DNA of 64,000 nt from Congeria kusceri (Eukaryota; Mollusca; Bivalvia; Myida; Dreissenidae), in NCBI GenBank assembly GCA_027627225.1, contig CM051025.1:51148181-51212180 (forward strand), in the 5' to 3' direction. The translations under genes were made by a program, and so were the position numbers. Under the pieces are notes generated by a model, which was given only the letters and a program-made list of their open reading frames with translations, was not told where the DNA came from and made no database searches. How positions within the stretch are numbered: the first letter of the stretch is position 1; the number at the start of each line of letters is the position of its first letter. Positions 11,251 to 23,526 of the stretch are shown here, in pieces.

Positions 11251-11342
11251 CCGTAATAGAAAAATAAATAAATATGTTTTTGCCTATTTCGTTTGTTATG
11301 ATTATGATTACTATACACGTACTCAAAAACTAATTGCTAAGA

Positions 11343-11535
11343 GGTTACGATGGGGTAGTGGATATGGTGTCCGCCTTGCGACCGGGAGGTCCCGGGTTCG
11401 ATCCCCATTCAAGGAGCGTTCTCAAGATCTTTCCAAAGACACTAAGAACTGGTTCTTCCCAGGAAACGGACTCGAGAGTGTCTCCATAAGCCTAAAGCTT
11501 TCGATGCAATCGAGCTAAAATAAATAGGTATACAA
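11343..11535 (+). mobile_element. tRNA-derived SINE, copy 1
   Basis: tRNA-like head with A-box tagtggatatgg and B-box gggttcgatcc, a central domain (caggaaacggactcgagag), and a 3' tail gcaatcgagctaaaataaat. The same three parts recur at 20431-20622 and, inverted, at 55965-56115. The layout resembles molluscan V-SINEs such as RUDI; family assignment is inference. Confidence 0.85.
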
Positions 11536-13061
11536 ATACTAAATATAAATGTTGGTATTGTATCATAGATCCAATTACAAAAAAAGCATTACTGGTTAAA
11601 GTCTTAATTGCTAAGGAATAAAATAAGATTGTCAGAAAAGATTAATTGGAATATATAGATTTTGAATTATCAGGGAAATGATGGGTTTGTGTATCATCTA
11701 TAGTATTATTATATTTTATTAATTTACTTTATTTTTTAATTAATTCACTTATTTATTTACTTTTGGAATTATACAATTAAATAGTAACTTACATTAGTAT
11801 GTGAGAAGTTTAGAACAGTTTATGCCAACATCATTATCATTGTTTTAAATTTGCACGAAAACTTTTCAATTCAGTCAGCTTACAAAAAAATCACTGCACA
11901 CAATCACCTTTACAAAAACATAATTACTTACAATGATGGAATTTACGACCAAGGTTTTACATGGTGTGTCTTCGGTAGTACGTCCCAAAATTCATTAGAA
12001 ACTGCACATTTAATGTTAAATTCAACTGTTCACAATATTAATAAAAATAACAACACGGCTCTTACAAAAAACGACGCCCTAAAATGATCTGATTTTGTCG
12101 TTTTATTAACGCAATGAGACAACGTTAAAGCTGTCGGAATCGATGAATATTATTAATTGATTTTACCCGACTCTATGGGTCGCTTGTCAATCCAACCACT
12201 GTATCTATTGAAAATTTCATGAGACCAGCAGAATCCATTATTTTCAAAAGGTGTTGGTCGATAAGTTCCACTCGGAGCTTGTTTGCTTACAATTCTATTG
12301 ACCTAAAAAAATATCGATTTCAAACTTAAATTGAAGACGACCTGTTGCTATAAAGTTTAAAAAGCGTTAGTGGGTGACGTTCGATTTCGTTGGGCTAGAT
12401 CTGCAAATAGAGAATACTAGGTAAGTGTTACATAAAGATAAGTTTATTTAGCCAGGCTTTGAAATTTTCCATGAGCCTTGGCGAGCAAATAAACGTATCT
12501 TTAGTCAACACATACCTATAGTATTGTATTGATCGCATCATGTTCTGTGTTTATTTTTAAAATAAGCGAAAGAAAACACACTAAATAAAACGAAACATAC
12601 AAAATGACGTCACGAAAATCGCACAGTGTTAACAATAAGACGTTTATTCCACGGTGTGTTATTTCGTCAATGCAGGCGTGAGGATGGGATAAAATGCACC
12701 AAAACGCTGATAGCGTAAACAGACTGTTGACGAAAATAGAAACTTGAATCAAGTAAATTATAAGTGCATTTTAATGTTTCTAACATACGTAGGAAGATCG
12801 TGTACTTTAATCGGATTGATATATTGGGATAAGCTAAAGCAATTGTGGTATTTGACCTCGTTGAAGATGGTGATCCAGGCCACTGAAAATACCAGCTATG
12901 AGATCACCTAAACCGATTATTATCCTTTGCAACTTGTAATTAATGTTTCGCGTGGGTAATTTAGGCTGCTTCTGCGATATTACTTTTTGTAATGTGTCAG
13001 TAGCGAAAATATAGTTTTTTGTAACCTATTTAATGCAAACGGTATCACTATTATGTTGTAC
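11536..13061. other. AT-rich intergenic sequence
   Basis: No gene recognised. A palindromic CRE, tgacgtca, is at about 12604. Imperfect inverted pair gataagtttattt / aaataaacgtatc flanks 12438-12502. Confidence 0.3.
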
Positions 13062-13187
13062 GCAATCAAATTGACCCGCTCACGTCGACATGACGTTGCT
13101 ACGGCGATAGAACAAACATGTGCAGCAATCAAATTGACCCGCTCACGTCGACATGACGTTGCTACGGCGATAGAACAAACACGTGCA
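13062..13187. repeat. 63-bp direct tandem duplication
   Basis: Two almost identical 63-bp copies starting gcaatcaaattgacccgctc, each with cacgtcgacatgacgttgc; only one base difference (aacatgtg versus aacacgtg) at the ends. Recent duplication. Confidence 0.95.
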
Positions 13188-13289
13188 ATTTGTGGAAAAT
13201 TTTATCGAAATAAAAACATTTAAATAAATTATGGCAATTGGACCACGACATGCCAGGTACCCCTCGTATATGCATATCAGTTAACAATT

Positions 13290-14640
13290 CAACCTGAAAT
13301 GGCAAAATTGCCGAAGTAGCTAGCGTATCATTTCGTAGAATCGACTTTTAGTGCAATGTCGCCAGCAGAGTCAAAAGTTGGTCATATGATGCGTGCTCTA
13401 GATTTTTCTAACTACAGTTTTAAATTAAGCACTAAATACATAGTAGTAGCTTGTTGTGTATTTGTTCAAGAGAACGGTGATAACAGGAAATCACATTTTT
13501 CCGCAACCAGCCAAAATAGCCGATATAGCGCATTAATTTTGTGTTCTTATTCCAGGACACATATGTTATTATTTCGGTTACATACAAGTAAATAGCGAAA
13601 GTAAAGTGTAATCACGTTTGAAGTAACAATTTTAATGAATTGACTTTTCAGTATTTGTAATTGTCATAAATAATGTAATAAACATGATAGGCAACATCTT
13701 AAATCATTAAAAGTTACGATAACATATATGATTCTTTTGCTGTTAAAAAGGACTTTTTGTTGTTTCGATTTACTGACTATTTACCTGCAAAGAAAAGAAG
13801 TAGTTCCGGCGATAATTATGCAAATAAACATGTTTATTTATAGATATTTGTTCGTAGCCTACTTAGTCAAAAGTAGGTCATCCGATGTAAGCTCTCGATT
13901 TTCCCTAGTACTGTTTAGAGATTCATTCCAGGACACTCAGGTAATATTTCGGCACAAGTAGGGGTGTCATTAGTTTAAAGTTACGTATTTTATAAATTGA
14001 CCTTTTTTACAAAGTGTAATTGTAATAAATCACATTATATACACATCATAATACACATTACATACATTATCTTTAAATAATTAAAATGTAAGAAAACGCG
14101 TGTAAAATTTTGCTGTTTTGAAGAAGAACCCTTTCTGGTTTCGATTTACTGACTAATATCCTGCAAAAAAGACGTAATTTTCCGCGATACCTGTTTTGGA
14201 AGTTACCCTCTCAAAAGACCTTTGGCGAGAAAAGTAAGGTAATCAAAACCAAGTGAAATAGAGAGCACAACATTTCTAACAGAAAGGACACATTTGTTTG
14301 CATGAAATGGAATTTCTGTAGTGCCATTTTACACAAGACCAATCGAACTACTCTTGTTTACACTCCCTACTTGGTAGATATGTAGGTTTGTATGCAAACT
14401 ATTTAATGAAAACATAATAATATGCAGAACAGTCATCGTGTCGACTGATCGTGAACTTGCCGAAAAAGCCGATGGAGCGTATTAAGGGTATCGATTGTTA
14501 GTGCTTCGTAGCCTGCAAAGTAAAACGTAGGTCACGCGAAACAATATCTGGAATTCGCCCTACAAAAGACCGTTGACTTCCGCCAACAGTATAACAACAT
14601 TATTATGTTCTTCTTCTACTTTCAAAACACGTTACAACGA
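13290..14640. repeat. Three diverged copies of a ~500-bp dispersed unit
   Basis: Blocks around 13300-13600, 13720-13970 and 14130-14620 share words such as 'gtcaaaagt.ggtcat', 'aatagccgat..agcg', 'tttcgatttactgact' and 'ttcattccaggacac'. Strong divergence; boundaries uncertain. Confidence 0.5.
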
Positions 14641-14819
14641 GCTTCTGGTCCCTTTATGAAATTTAGAAGTAAAATCTTGCTTGGGGTAAAAACTAGTCGC
14701 CATTTCACTGCAGCTGTGGGTCAGTTTGTTCGCTCACCGCGCCTCGTTCTGATACTTCAGGTTCGTCTTACATACTTATGGAACAGTATGCAGTAAGTTT
14801 TCAGATCTCATGGACGGTT

Positions 14820-15079
14820 TTCAAAAGGTCATAAGGGAATGCTTAAGAAAATCTTAAATTCATAAAATTTCTTTTGAAGTCTGTGGCTTTTTCATGACTG
14901 ATGTATAGGTCATTTTAAGTGAACATTTTTCAAACCAGTCAGTATTGCTTAGTTGCTTCATATTTTACACTTTTGTGAACAGAAATCGTTTGATTTCACA
15001 TAGGAAATTTGATCTGAATTTTCACTTAATTACAACTTAGTTAAGATTTCCCTTAGGAGCTTTGTGAATACCGGCCCGG
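14820..15079. mobile_element. Foldback MITE ('cttaggagctttgtgaatac' family), diverged copy
   Basis: The right end, ttaggagctttgtgaataccggccc, matches the 10666-10920 element; the left end has decayed so only short internal matches (cttaagaaaatcttaaattc) remain. Confidence 0.6.
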
Positions 15080-16668
15080 TTCTTGTATTCACCAAAACAC
15101 ATATAACCAAATGGAAAAGTCTTAAGATACGTACAGCCTTAAAACAAAGTCAGGGTGTACATTTCTGCGCGCAATTACACATGGATATGAAAAACAATCC
15201 CAATCATGATATCCGACCGGTAAAGTTGTGAACATATAGAAATTCTGTATTTAATACATTTTTATTCTCTTTCTGAAATGCTTATATAAGTTTACTCCAT
15301 TGTATTAGTTTGCACAGACCAATACATTTCTGACTGAAATGCATTAATTTTACCCCCATGCATTTTGGACTGTAAATTTACACCCAATAATTCTTATCTG
15401 GATCGAGTGTACATTTACCATCGACATAAAACTTATCTGGAGCACTGCAAAGTGTATAGTTAAAAAAAAAGACAAGCAAAATAACCACGCGATCGTTTTC
15501 TGTGCGCATATCCAGGTCTATAATTTATATAAGTTCCTTCAGCAAACAAACGCTATCCATTCGTACCAAGGTTCGCCATTGTCTACGGACAAAATACTCC
15601 GGTCAGAATCAATTTCAACTTATTGACTAACTCGTTCACAATAAGAAACGGAAATCAACATTAAACATGACTTCACTTTTCAATTATTACTTTTCAACCT
15701 AACTCATTTGACGATGAAAGCTCGGCGTTTTCACGAGTAAATTGTTGATCATATGGGAAACAAGAAATGTCTTTTAAAAAAGACAATCGGCGTTGACATA
15801 GTGTCAATTGATATTGAGATATCATTTTTACCCTAAACATAATACAAGAGGGCCAAGATGATCGGTTACGTGGCTTCTCGGACGCCAGATTTTGCGGTCC
15901 CCACCTAGACAAGGCGACTTCTCGGACCCCAGATTTTTTAGCACCATAAGAAAACTTCTCAGATCCCAAAATTAATGTGTGATTAATTCAAAATAATTAA
16001 CATTTGTACCGTGAATAAACCGATCATACCTCCCCCCCCCCCCGCATGTTTTCACCAGTGATACATGAACAACCTAAATAATTTTCGTTAACATCATTAT
16101 TATATAAATGTGTCAGTCAAATTTAACAAATTAACAATGTACGAAAATAATTCCGGGAATGAATGAAATTTATTTTGTATCAGACGCGTATTGTTATTCA
16201 GATCTTAAGTAATATACCCTACCTTCACCTTGAAGTTATAATGCATACACATTTCGAAGTCAATTAATCATTTATACTGTGTATCCTAATGAAAAGCAAT
16301 CTTCAGAGAACATTCAGCGCATTTGAAATAATGATGACTTCCATTTTTGATAATACAAACATAAAATTTCATTAGACTATGGCGATTTAAAATTATATTC
16401 GGTAGGAATATGAACTGGCAGGGGTTTCTGCGTATAATTGGTATTGCAAATAATGTATTAATGCTACGCAAATGAAGTAAAAGAAACATTGATAACATTT
16501 CGACGTATTCCGAGACTTATTTCACCACATTATATTTATTGACATATCTTTTTATAGGTTGATTAACATCTACTGGAGAAGTTGATAGAAATGTGCAATT
16601 CTATTTATTTCTTAAAAAACTCAACCACCATTCAATTTCAAATTAACATGCACAGTAAGTTTATAAAC
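15080..16668. other. Intergenic sequence without a supported gene
   Basis: Contains a short repeated phrase (cttctcggac.ccagatttt) at 15872-15940 and a poly-C tract near 16031. Otherwise AT-rich and featureless to my reading. Confidence 0.3.
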
Positions 16669-17874
16669 AACAAGAGCTGTCAGAGGACAGCGCGCTCGAC
16701 TATTCGAAGTATTTCAGTTGGTACATATTTTGGATAGTAGAAGGGTCATACATTTGTTAAAATACATAGCTTTTAAGTGAAGCCTTGAATAGTTTATAAA
16801 TGTTTGGAACAAAAGTTTAACAACAAAGTACAGAATACAAAATAGAGTTATGGGGAATGTTCACCCTGATACTGGAGTTGATGACAAAGGTTAGTTCCAA
16901 GTTTCAAATGAATAACTTATGTAGTTTTGAAGTTACAAAACTTTTGAATATAAACTTTAACCAGAAAATCTATGTGAAAAAGGGGCATAACTCTGTCAAA
17001 ATACAAAACAGAATTATGGGTAATGTTTCCCCTCATACTAGAGTTGATGACAAAGGTAAGTGCCAAATTTCAAGTGAATAACTTATGTAGTTTTGAAGTT
17101 ACCAAACTTTAGAATATAAACTTTAAACAGAAAATCTAAGTCAAAAGGGGGCATAACTATGTCAAAAAACAAAATAGAGATATGGGTAATGTTGCCCCTG
17201 ATACTAGAGTTGATGACAAAGGTTAGTTCCAAGTTTCAAGTGAATAACTTATGTAGTTTTGAAGTTACGAAAGTTTTGAATATAAACTTTAACCAGAAAA
17301 TCTATGTGAAAAAGGGGCATAACTCTGTCAAAATACATAATATAGTTATGGGGAATGTTCCCCAAATAATGGAGTTGATTACAAAGGTATATTCCAAGTT
17401 TCAAGTGAATAGCTTTTGTAGTATTGAAGTTACAAAGCTTTTGAATATAAACTTTAACCAGAAAATCTATGTGAAAAAGGGACATATCGCTGTCAAAATA
17501 TAAAATAGAGTTATATGGAATGTTTCCCTTCATACTGGAGCTGATGACAAAGGTAAGTTACAAGTTTCAAGTGAATAACTTATGTAGTTTTGAAGTTACA
17601 AAACTGTTGAATATAAACTTTAACCAGAAAATATGTGTGAAAAAGGGGCATAACTCTTTCAAAATACAAAACAGAGTTATGGGGAATTTTGTCCCTGACA
17701 CTGGATTTGATGACAAAGGTATATTCCAAGTTTCAAGTGAATGACTTATGTTGTTTTGAAGTTACAAGACTTTTGAATGAAAACTTTAACCAAATTCAGA
17801 CTCGGACGCCAACGCCGACGCCGACGCCGGGGGTAGTAAGAAAGCTCACCTAGTCTTCGAATAGTCAAGCTAAT
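16669..17874 (+). mobile_element. Helentron/pearl-like tandem-core element, copy b (both ends present)
   Basis: 5' end aacaagagctgtcagagg with a perfect hairpin GCTGTC-agag-GACAGC, then gcgctcgactattcgaag; core of about six ~166-bp units (gagttgatgacaaagg every 164-167 bp); GC-rich triplet run gccgacgccgacgccggg at about 17812; 3' subterminal cttcgaatagtcaagcta, an inverted copy of the 5' one. Units give open frames that look protein-like but are repeats. Family assignment is inferred from structure. Confidence 0.8.
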
Positions 17875-18557
17875 GATCTAGTCCATTATTCCAGTGTTTT
17901 TATCCTTTTTTCATTTGTATAATGGTTTTAACAAGGTCACACCATTAAATATGATGTATTTAAAATGTTTTGAATTTGTGTGAAACAAATAACCGGTACG
18001 TAAGTCTAGACGGAATACGGTATTTAAATGTCTAAACTGAATGAAACTTGATGTCGGAACGTAACTGTTAATTATAAATCTGAACAGTATGAACAAAATG
18101 ATGCGATTGAAGATGTTGTTCAATTCGCTATTTAATTGCGTTATTGGTCTGGATCACAGGAATATCAGAACAACACAGCAACGCAATCGATATGAAACAA
18201 CATCAAAAACAGCACACAGCAACGACAGGCTTTTCTGAGAACGCTTACTTTGGTAGGAATTAAATACAGAGGTTTGGTTGCTAGATTTGATATAATATTG
18301 TATGTCTATGTATATAATACAGGGTTTCAAAAGGACCTATTCACAGATTGGCAAATTGACAATTTCCAAACACAATTTTTGCCACGGATTCCAAACAGGA
18401 CAAACATGAGGCGCGTCGTGGGAAAAGCGGGCTTAATGCATGTGCAGTCCGCACAGGCTAAACCAGGACGGCACTTTCCGCTTTTATGGTATTTTCTTTT
18501 TCAAGGAAGTCTCTTCTAAACATAAATCCACTGCAGTCGTAAAGAGTCGTCCCTTTA
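16775..18557. repeat. Right arm of the ~1.8-kb inverted duplication
   Basis: Reverse complement of 5230-7065, including the single-copy segment 17875-18407 and part of the foldback MITE, ending abruptly inside the MITE at about 18557 where a different tandem-core copy begins. Confidence 0.88.
18408..18557. mobile_element. Foldback MITE, copy 2 (truncated)
   Basis: Starts gaggcgcgtcgtgggaaaag and continues through gaagtctcttctaaacataa but is cut at about 18557, joined directly to a ~166-bp unit. Confidence 0.85.
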
Positions 18558-19617
18558 TATATGTGAAAAAGGGGCATAACTCTGTCAAAATACAAAACAG
18601 AGTTATAGGGAATGTTGCCCTTGATACTGAGATTGATGACAAAGTTAAGTTCCAAGTTTCAAGTGAATAACCTATGTAGTTGTGAAGTTACCAAACTTTT
18701 GAATATCAACTTTAAACAGAAAATCTAAGTGAAAAGGGGGCATAACTCTTTCAAAATACAAAATAGAGTTATGGGGAATTTTCACCATAATACTGGAGTT
18801 GATGAAAAAGGTTAGTTCCAAGTTTCAAATGAATAGCTTTTGTAGTATTGAAGTTACAAAACTTTTGAATATAAGCTTTAAACAGAAAATCTATGTGAAA
18901 AAGGGACATCACTCTGTCAAAATACAAAACAGAGTTATAGGGAATGTTGCCCTTGATACTGGAGTTGATGACAAAGTTGAGTTCCAAGTTTCAAGTGAAT
19001 AACTTATGTAGATTTGAAGTAATAAAACTGTTGAATATAAACTTTAACCAGAAAATCAAAGTGAAAAAGGGGCATAACTCTGTCAATTTACAAAACAGAG
19101 TTATAGGGAATGTTGCCTCTGAGACTGGAGTTGATGACAAAGGTATATTCCACGTTTCAAGTGAATAATTTATGTAGTTTTAAAGTTACAAAACGTTTGA
19201 ATATAAACTTTAACCAGAAAATCTAAGTGAAATGGGGGCATAACTCTGTCAAATTACAAAACAGAGTTATGGGGAATGTTGCCCCTGACACTGGAGTTGA
19301 TGACAAAGGTATATTCCAAGTTTCAAGTGAATAACTAATGTAGTTTTGAAGTTACAAAACTTTTGAATATAAGCTTTAACCAGAAAATCTAAGTGAAAAA
19401 GGGGCATAACTCTGTCAAAATACAAAACAGAGTTATGGGAAATGTCGCCCCTGACACTGGAGTTGATGACAAAGGTATATTCCAAGTTTCAAGTGAATAA
19501 CTAATGTAGTTTTGAAGTTACAAGGCTTTTGAATAAAAACTTTAAACAATTCACACGCGGACGCGGACGCCGGGGGTAGTAGGATAGCTCACCTATTTTT
19601 CGAATATTCGCTCTTGT
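18558..19617 (+). mobile_element. Helentron/pearl-like tandem-core element, copy c (5' truncated)
   Basis: About six ~166-bp units, then cggacgcggacgccggggg at about 19557-19576 and a 3' terminal region 'cacctatttttcgaatattcg'. The hairpin end is missing because the array starts at the broken MITE. Confidence 0.75.
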
Positions 19618-20430
19618 GATTTTCTGGACGTTAATTGATTAATATATATGATAACAGCTATGCACTGGCAGCTAAACGCGCGCTAATTTTAGAATGATCG
19701 TGAGTGTGTTGAACTCGCTAGAATAAATTGTTATTTAAAGAGCTAGGCTACACAAAACAGTGGATTAATTCTGAGAACGAATATAATATTCTGTTCTTGA
19801 CATACAATGAGAAAATATGTTCATAATTATATTCAGTTCTAGAGTGTATGTCGAAGATACATTTTAATCCCCAAAGTATGCAACAGTTGTTCGTATACAT
19901 TAAACCATTGTTGTAAGTTTGCATTCCCTAAAAATAGAAAATTTGCCAAAACACCGAAACGAAACAGCTACACCGAAAACATTGTTGAAACTCATTCCAT
20001 TCCGACGATATGCTCCGGACAATATTTTAATTTGACCTACACGAGTGATCTTGAACTTTCAGCTACACGCAAGGTTCTCCGGTTTTTCTGCGCGACAAAC
20101 CGTCTAATAATGTGTATCACTTCTACCAAGCTATGTAAACGTCTATACCGGACAAAATGTTGCTCATACCAAATCTTCGGTCGCCGAGTTCACGTCCGCC
20201 TTTATGTTTGTGCGTTGTGCTAATTAATACGACCCGTGTTATAGACGTGCGTTTAAAAACTTCATAAATATACTAGTAATCATCAAACATATCGATTTCA
20301 AATGCAAGAAGTCCAGAACACCTTTTGTGAAAAAAAATGCGATTCGAAGAGAAGTATATGCTCCCGACATTATTATCAACTGCATGTACAACGGGAAAAT
20401 CCAATACATGCACTTTGTCTACAAACAATA
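19618..20430. other. Intergenic, no supported gene
   Basis: AT-rich. Words such as 'tccggacaatattttaatttgacct' near 20011 resemble common molluscan dispersed repeats, but boundaries cannot be set. Confidence 0.3.
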
Positions 20431-20622
20431 AAAGGTCGTGGTGGCGTAGTGGATATGGTGTCCGCCTAGCGATCGGGAGGTCCCGGGCTCGACCCCCACT
20501 CTGGCAGCATTCTCAAGATCTCCCCCAAAGACACCAAGTATTGGTTCTACCCAGGAAACGGACTCGAGAGTGTCTCTACAAGCCTTAGGCTTTGGATGCA
20601 ATCGAGCTAAAATAAATAGGTT
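20431..20622 (+). mobile_element. tRNA-derived SINE, copy 2
   Basis: Head gtggcgtagtggatatggtg, B-box gggctcgaccc, central caggaaacggactcgagag, tail gcaatcgagctaaaataaat. Same family as 11343-11535. Confidence 0.88.
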
Positions 20623-21120
20623 TAATCTAACATTCTTAATCGTAGTGTTAATCTGGAGAAGTAACCAATGAAAATCAAAAATAACATGTAACATGCAATA
20701 TGTCGAGACTAACTCGTAGTTTGAGAAATGTCGCCGTCGTGGAACCAGTTGTATAACACGCAGATTTAGTGGCAACAGTTGAAAACTGAACGTGCTTCCT
20801 ACGATGATTATTCTAACGCAATATATCACACTAAAAATACAGGACACTGTTATTTTACATATGTACGTGAAAACTAAAGCTAGAAAAAAAACGTTCGTTA
20901 AAATAGGCCTACCACAAGGACTCTGGTTCAATAATTTCCAAATAAACGCTGTGGTATCAAAAACAAATATTTGCATTCCAAAAACGGCTTTATAATCTTC
21001 GAAGCGTTATCCTAGTCCGGAAAATGCATACCACCCTCACAAGTTATGTAATGTGCCAAAGTGTACGCTTTGTTCGTAATTTGTCCATGTCCCATATTCA
21101 TAAGGCATACAAAAAATATG
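20623..21120. other. Intergenic, no supported gene
   Basis: AT-rich with no recognised coding or repeat signal. Confidence 0.3.
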
Positions 21121-21440
21121 TTTGTTTCAGGTAACATGCCCAAAAAAATTAGGGTAGGTAGGTCGGTATTTTTTTTTTGGGGGGGGGGGGGGGGGCAAAT
21201 GGTCAACTTGAAGATTCTTAAACTGAATAAATATTCAGAACGCATCATTAATATCCTTAAACATTGTTTATAAGTGGATACTATCAAAACAAAACACTTA
21301 TTTATCCAAACACACATTTAATTATTGAAAAAGGTAAATAAACCAAAAATCAATCTGACAAACCCAATAAAATGTTCTAGGGTCGGGGCATTTTTTAGGG
21401 TAGGTCGGGTTACCTGAAACAAACTTTTTTTTTACGCCTA
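21121..21440. mobile_element. MITE with 'tttgtttcaggtaac' inverted ends, copy 1
   Basis: Left tttgtttcaggtaac and right gttacctgaaacaaa; just inside are 'ccgacctaccct'-type arms. A long poly-T/poly-G tract (21170-21196) lies in the left arm. A second copy, in opposite internal orientation, is at 32354-32690. Confidence 0.82.
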
Positions 21441-22559
21441 ATGTAACAAATGAAATCGAGATAAGGTGGTAAAACTCAAATTCCGCAAGTGTGTGATTTT
21501 GCCCGCATGCTACTGCGATGAATAAACCCTTACTATGTATATTCAGATAAGTGAAATACGTGTATTGAAAGATTAATGACATAAATCTGCATGTATGATA
21601 CAAAAGTTAAACATTTCACATACTGATTTCACAAAGTTATGGAAGACGGCCCAAAGAAGACATCAATAATAAATAGCTGGCATAGAAAGCGGTCATGTAA
21701 AAATATGTTAAAATACGAACACATCAGATCTGAACATGTCATGTTAAAAGGTATTTATAAGTGATAATTATTAATAACACTTTTAGCAAATATTTTAATA
21801 AGCTACCTCGAATACGACAACCGAGTCCCGTTATGTGATGCAAAAGTAAAATATTAGTATTGTTTGCGGTGTGAAATTTAATAAATGCATTCTCTTAATA
21901 ACCTTATGGAATAGTGTGTATATTAAATTTGCAAAGCATTCATCATACATTTTCAAAAGCACATACATCAACACATCGAAATAATGCCTACTGGGACGTT
22001 ATACGTTTCAACTGTTTGTAGTCTATTTTTAATATAATGGTCGCTATTAATTTACAGACAAATTACATTTGACAAATGTATTAATATTTGCCTATTAAAT
22101 TGAATGAGGTGTAATAAAAGGTAAAGTCCACATGTTTACCACATGACGGATTCTATAACCAAACAAAAAGAAACAAAATTAAAACGTCGAAGTCAACAAA
22201 CAGACGGTCATTCAGAATGCGTGGTAATGTTGTTCGAGACACAACCACAGCTTTATTCGCGATAGTAATTATCAGAGAACTGAGATTGCCACTTTCAGGA
22301 GGACAGTGCAAATTGAAGATAATCTTTAATTTTGCCGAGGTATTTGACCGTCAGAGCAACCCCGCGCCTTAATAGCACTGTCAAATCATCGTAAACGTAG
22401 CCGCGACCTCGATCGTGCCTTAACAGCACTAGCAAACGGCATTGACGTAGCCTTCTCAACTTTGTATAACAAAATACTGTGGAAAAATGGCTAACAACTG
22501 TAATAGCAATAACTTCGCCGATTTCATGGAAACTAACTATAATAAATGTAATTAATTTA
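21441..22559. other. Intergenic, no supported gene
   Basis: AT-rich. A weak tandem phrase (gtagcc.cgacctc...ccttaacagcac) lies near 22350-22440. No gene call justified. Confidence 0.3.
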
Positions 22560-22738
22560 GGCGCGTCGTGGGAAAACCCGCCTGAATGCATGTGCGAAAA
22601 GTGTTGACCCTAATCAGCTCGTGCAGTCCGCACAGGCTAAACCAGTACGGCACTTGCCGCCAACAGTGGAACTGCACAGGCTGATCCGGGACGACACTTG
22701 ACGCACTTGCATTAGGCTCGGTTTTCTCACGATACGCT
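22560..22738. mobile_element. Foldback MITE, copy 3
   Basis: Starts ggcgcgtcgtgggaaaac and ends tttctcacgatacgc; internal inverted gtgcagtccgcacaggct. The middle block with the 'gtttagaagagac' word is deleted, making it shorter than the other copies. Confidence 0.82.
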
Positions 22739-22869
22739 TACTGTTTTCTTTGCAACTTGATCGTCGTCACGGAACTCAATGGAACAATGCAATTCTTTAG
22801 TTTCATTTAAAAACAATTGCAAAAGTAAGTGCCGTTGTTTTTCTTCAAATACTATTTGTAAGTTCAGAT

Positions 22870-22975
22870 AGGAAGCATTACAGTTGTTATAACAAAGACC
22901 AAAGTTCTACTCATGTTGCAAAAGGAAGCATTACAGTTGTTATAACAAAGACCAAAGTTCTACTCATGTTGCAAA
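22870..22975. repeat. 53-bp direct tandem duplication
   Basis: Two exact copies of a 53-bp unit starting aggaagcattacagttgtta. Confidence 0.95.
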
Positions 22976-23312
22976 ATATCGTGTCAAGCTGTCCTATAAC
23001 ACATGTTATCGGAGACACGAAAACGGTTCGTTAGCAACCATACAATGGTAAATAAAACAGAAACAGAAACACGCTAATACATAACAAATCATTAACATTT
23101 AATATCTTTTATTTCCATTTCACAAGGACAAAAGTTTCAACCACGATGCGATTTCTCTTCTTTCTACCTCCGTCAACTCATTGATGGATTCGGTAACTCT
23201 TTTCGGTCGAGTCCTCACCGCCACGGATTCCGTATATAAACACTAAATGACCGCCGGCAGCAACTACCGTACGTTGTCATCAGTTACCTAGGGAAAACAA
23301 TAATAATTTTGA

Positions 23313-23526
23313 GGTGTGTCATGGAAAAAAACGGGCTTTATGCATGCCCGTCAAGTGTCGTCCCAGATCAGCCAGTGCAGTCCCCTTTTATGGTATTTTA
23401 AGGAAGTCTCTTCTAAACATAAATCCACTCTAGACGGAAAGCGTTGTCCCGGATTAACCTGTGCTGACTGCACATGCTAATCCGGGACGCACATGCATGC
23501 AGCCCTATTTTCCAACAACACGCCTC
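23313..23526. mobile_element. Foldback MITE, copy 4
   Basis: Left gaggtgtgtcatgg, right ccaacaacacgcctc; carries 'gaagtctcttctaaacataa' in the core. Diverged from the others. Confidence 0.8.

Noticed and set aside
23220..23290. TATA-like promoter (gtatataaac) with a downstream tcagtt
   Set aside because: The spacing is too long and no convincing exon follows.
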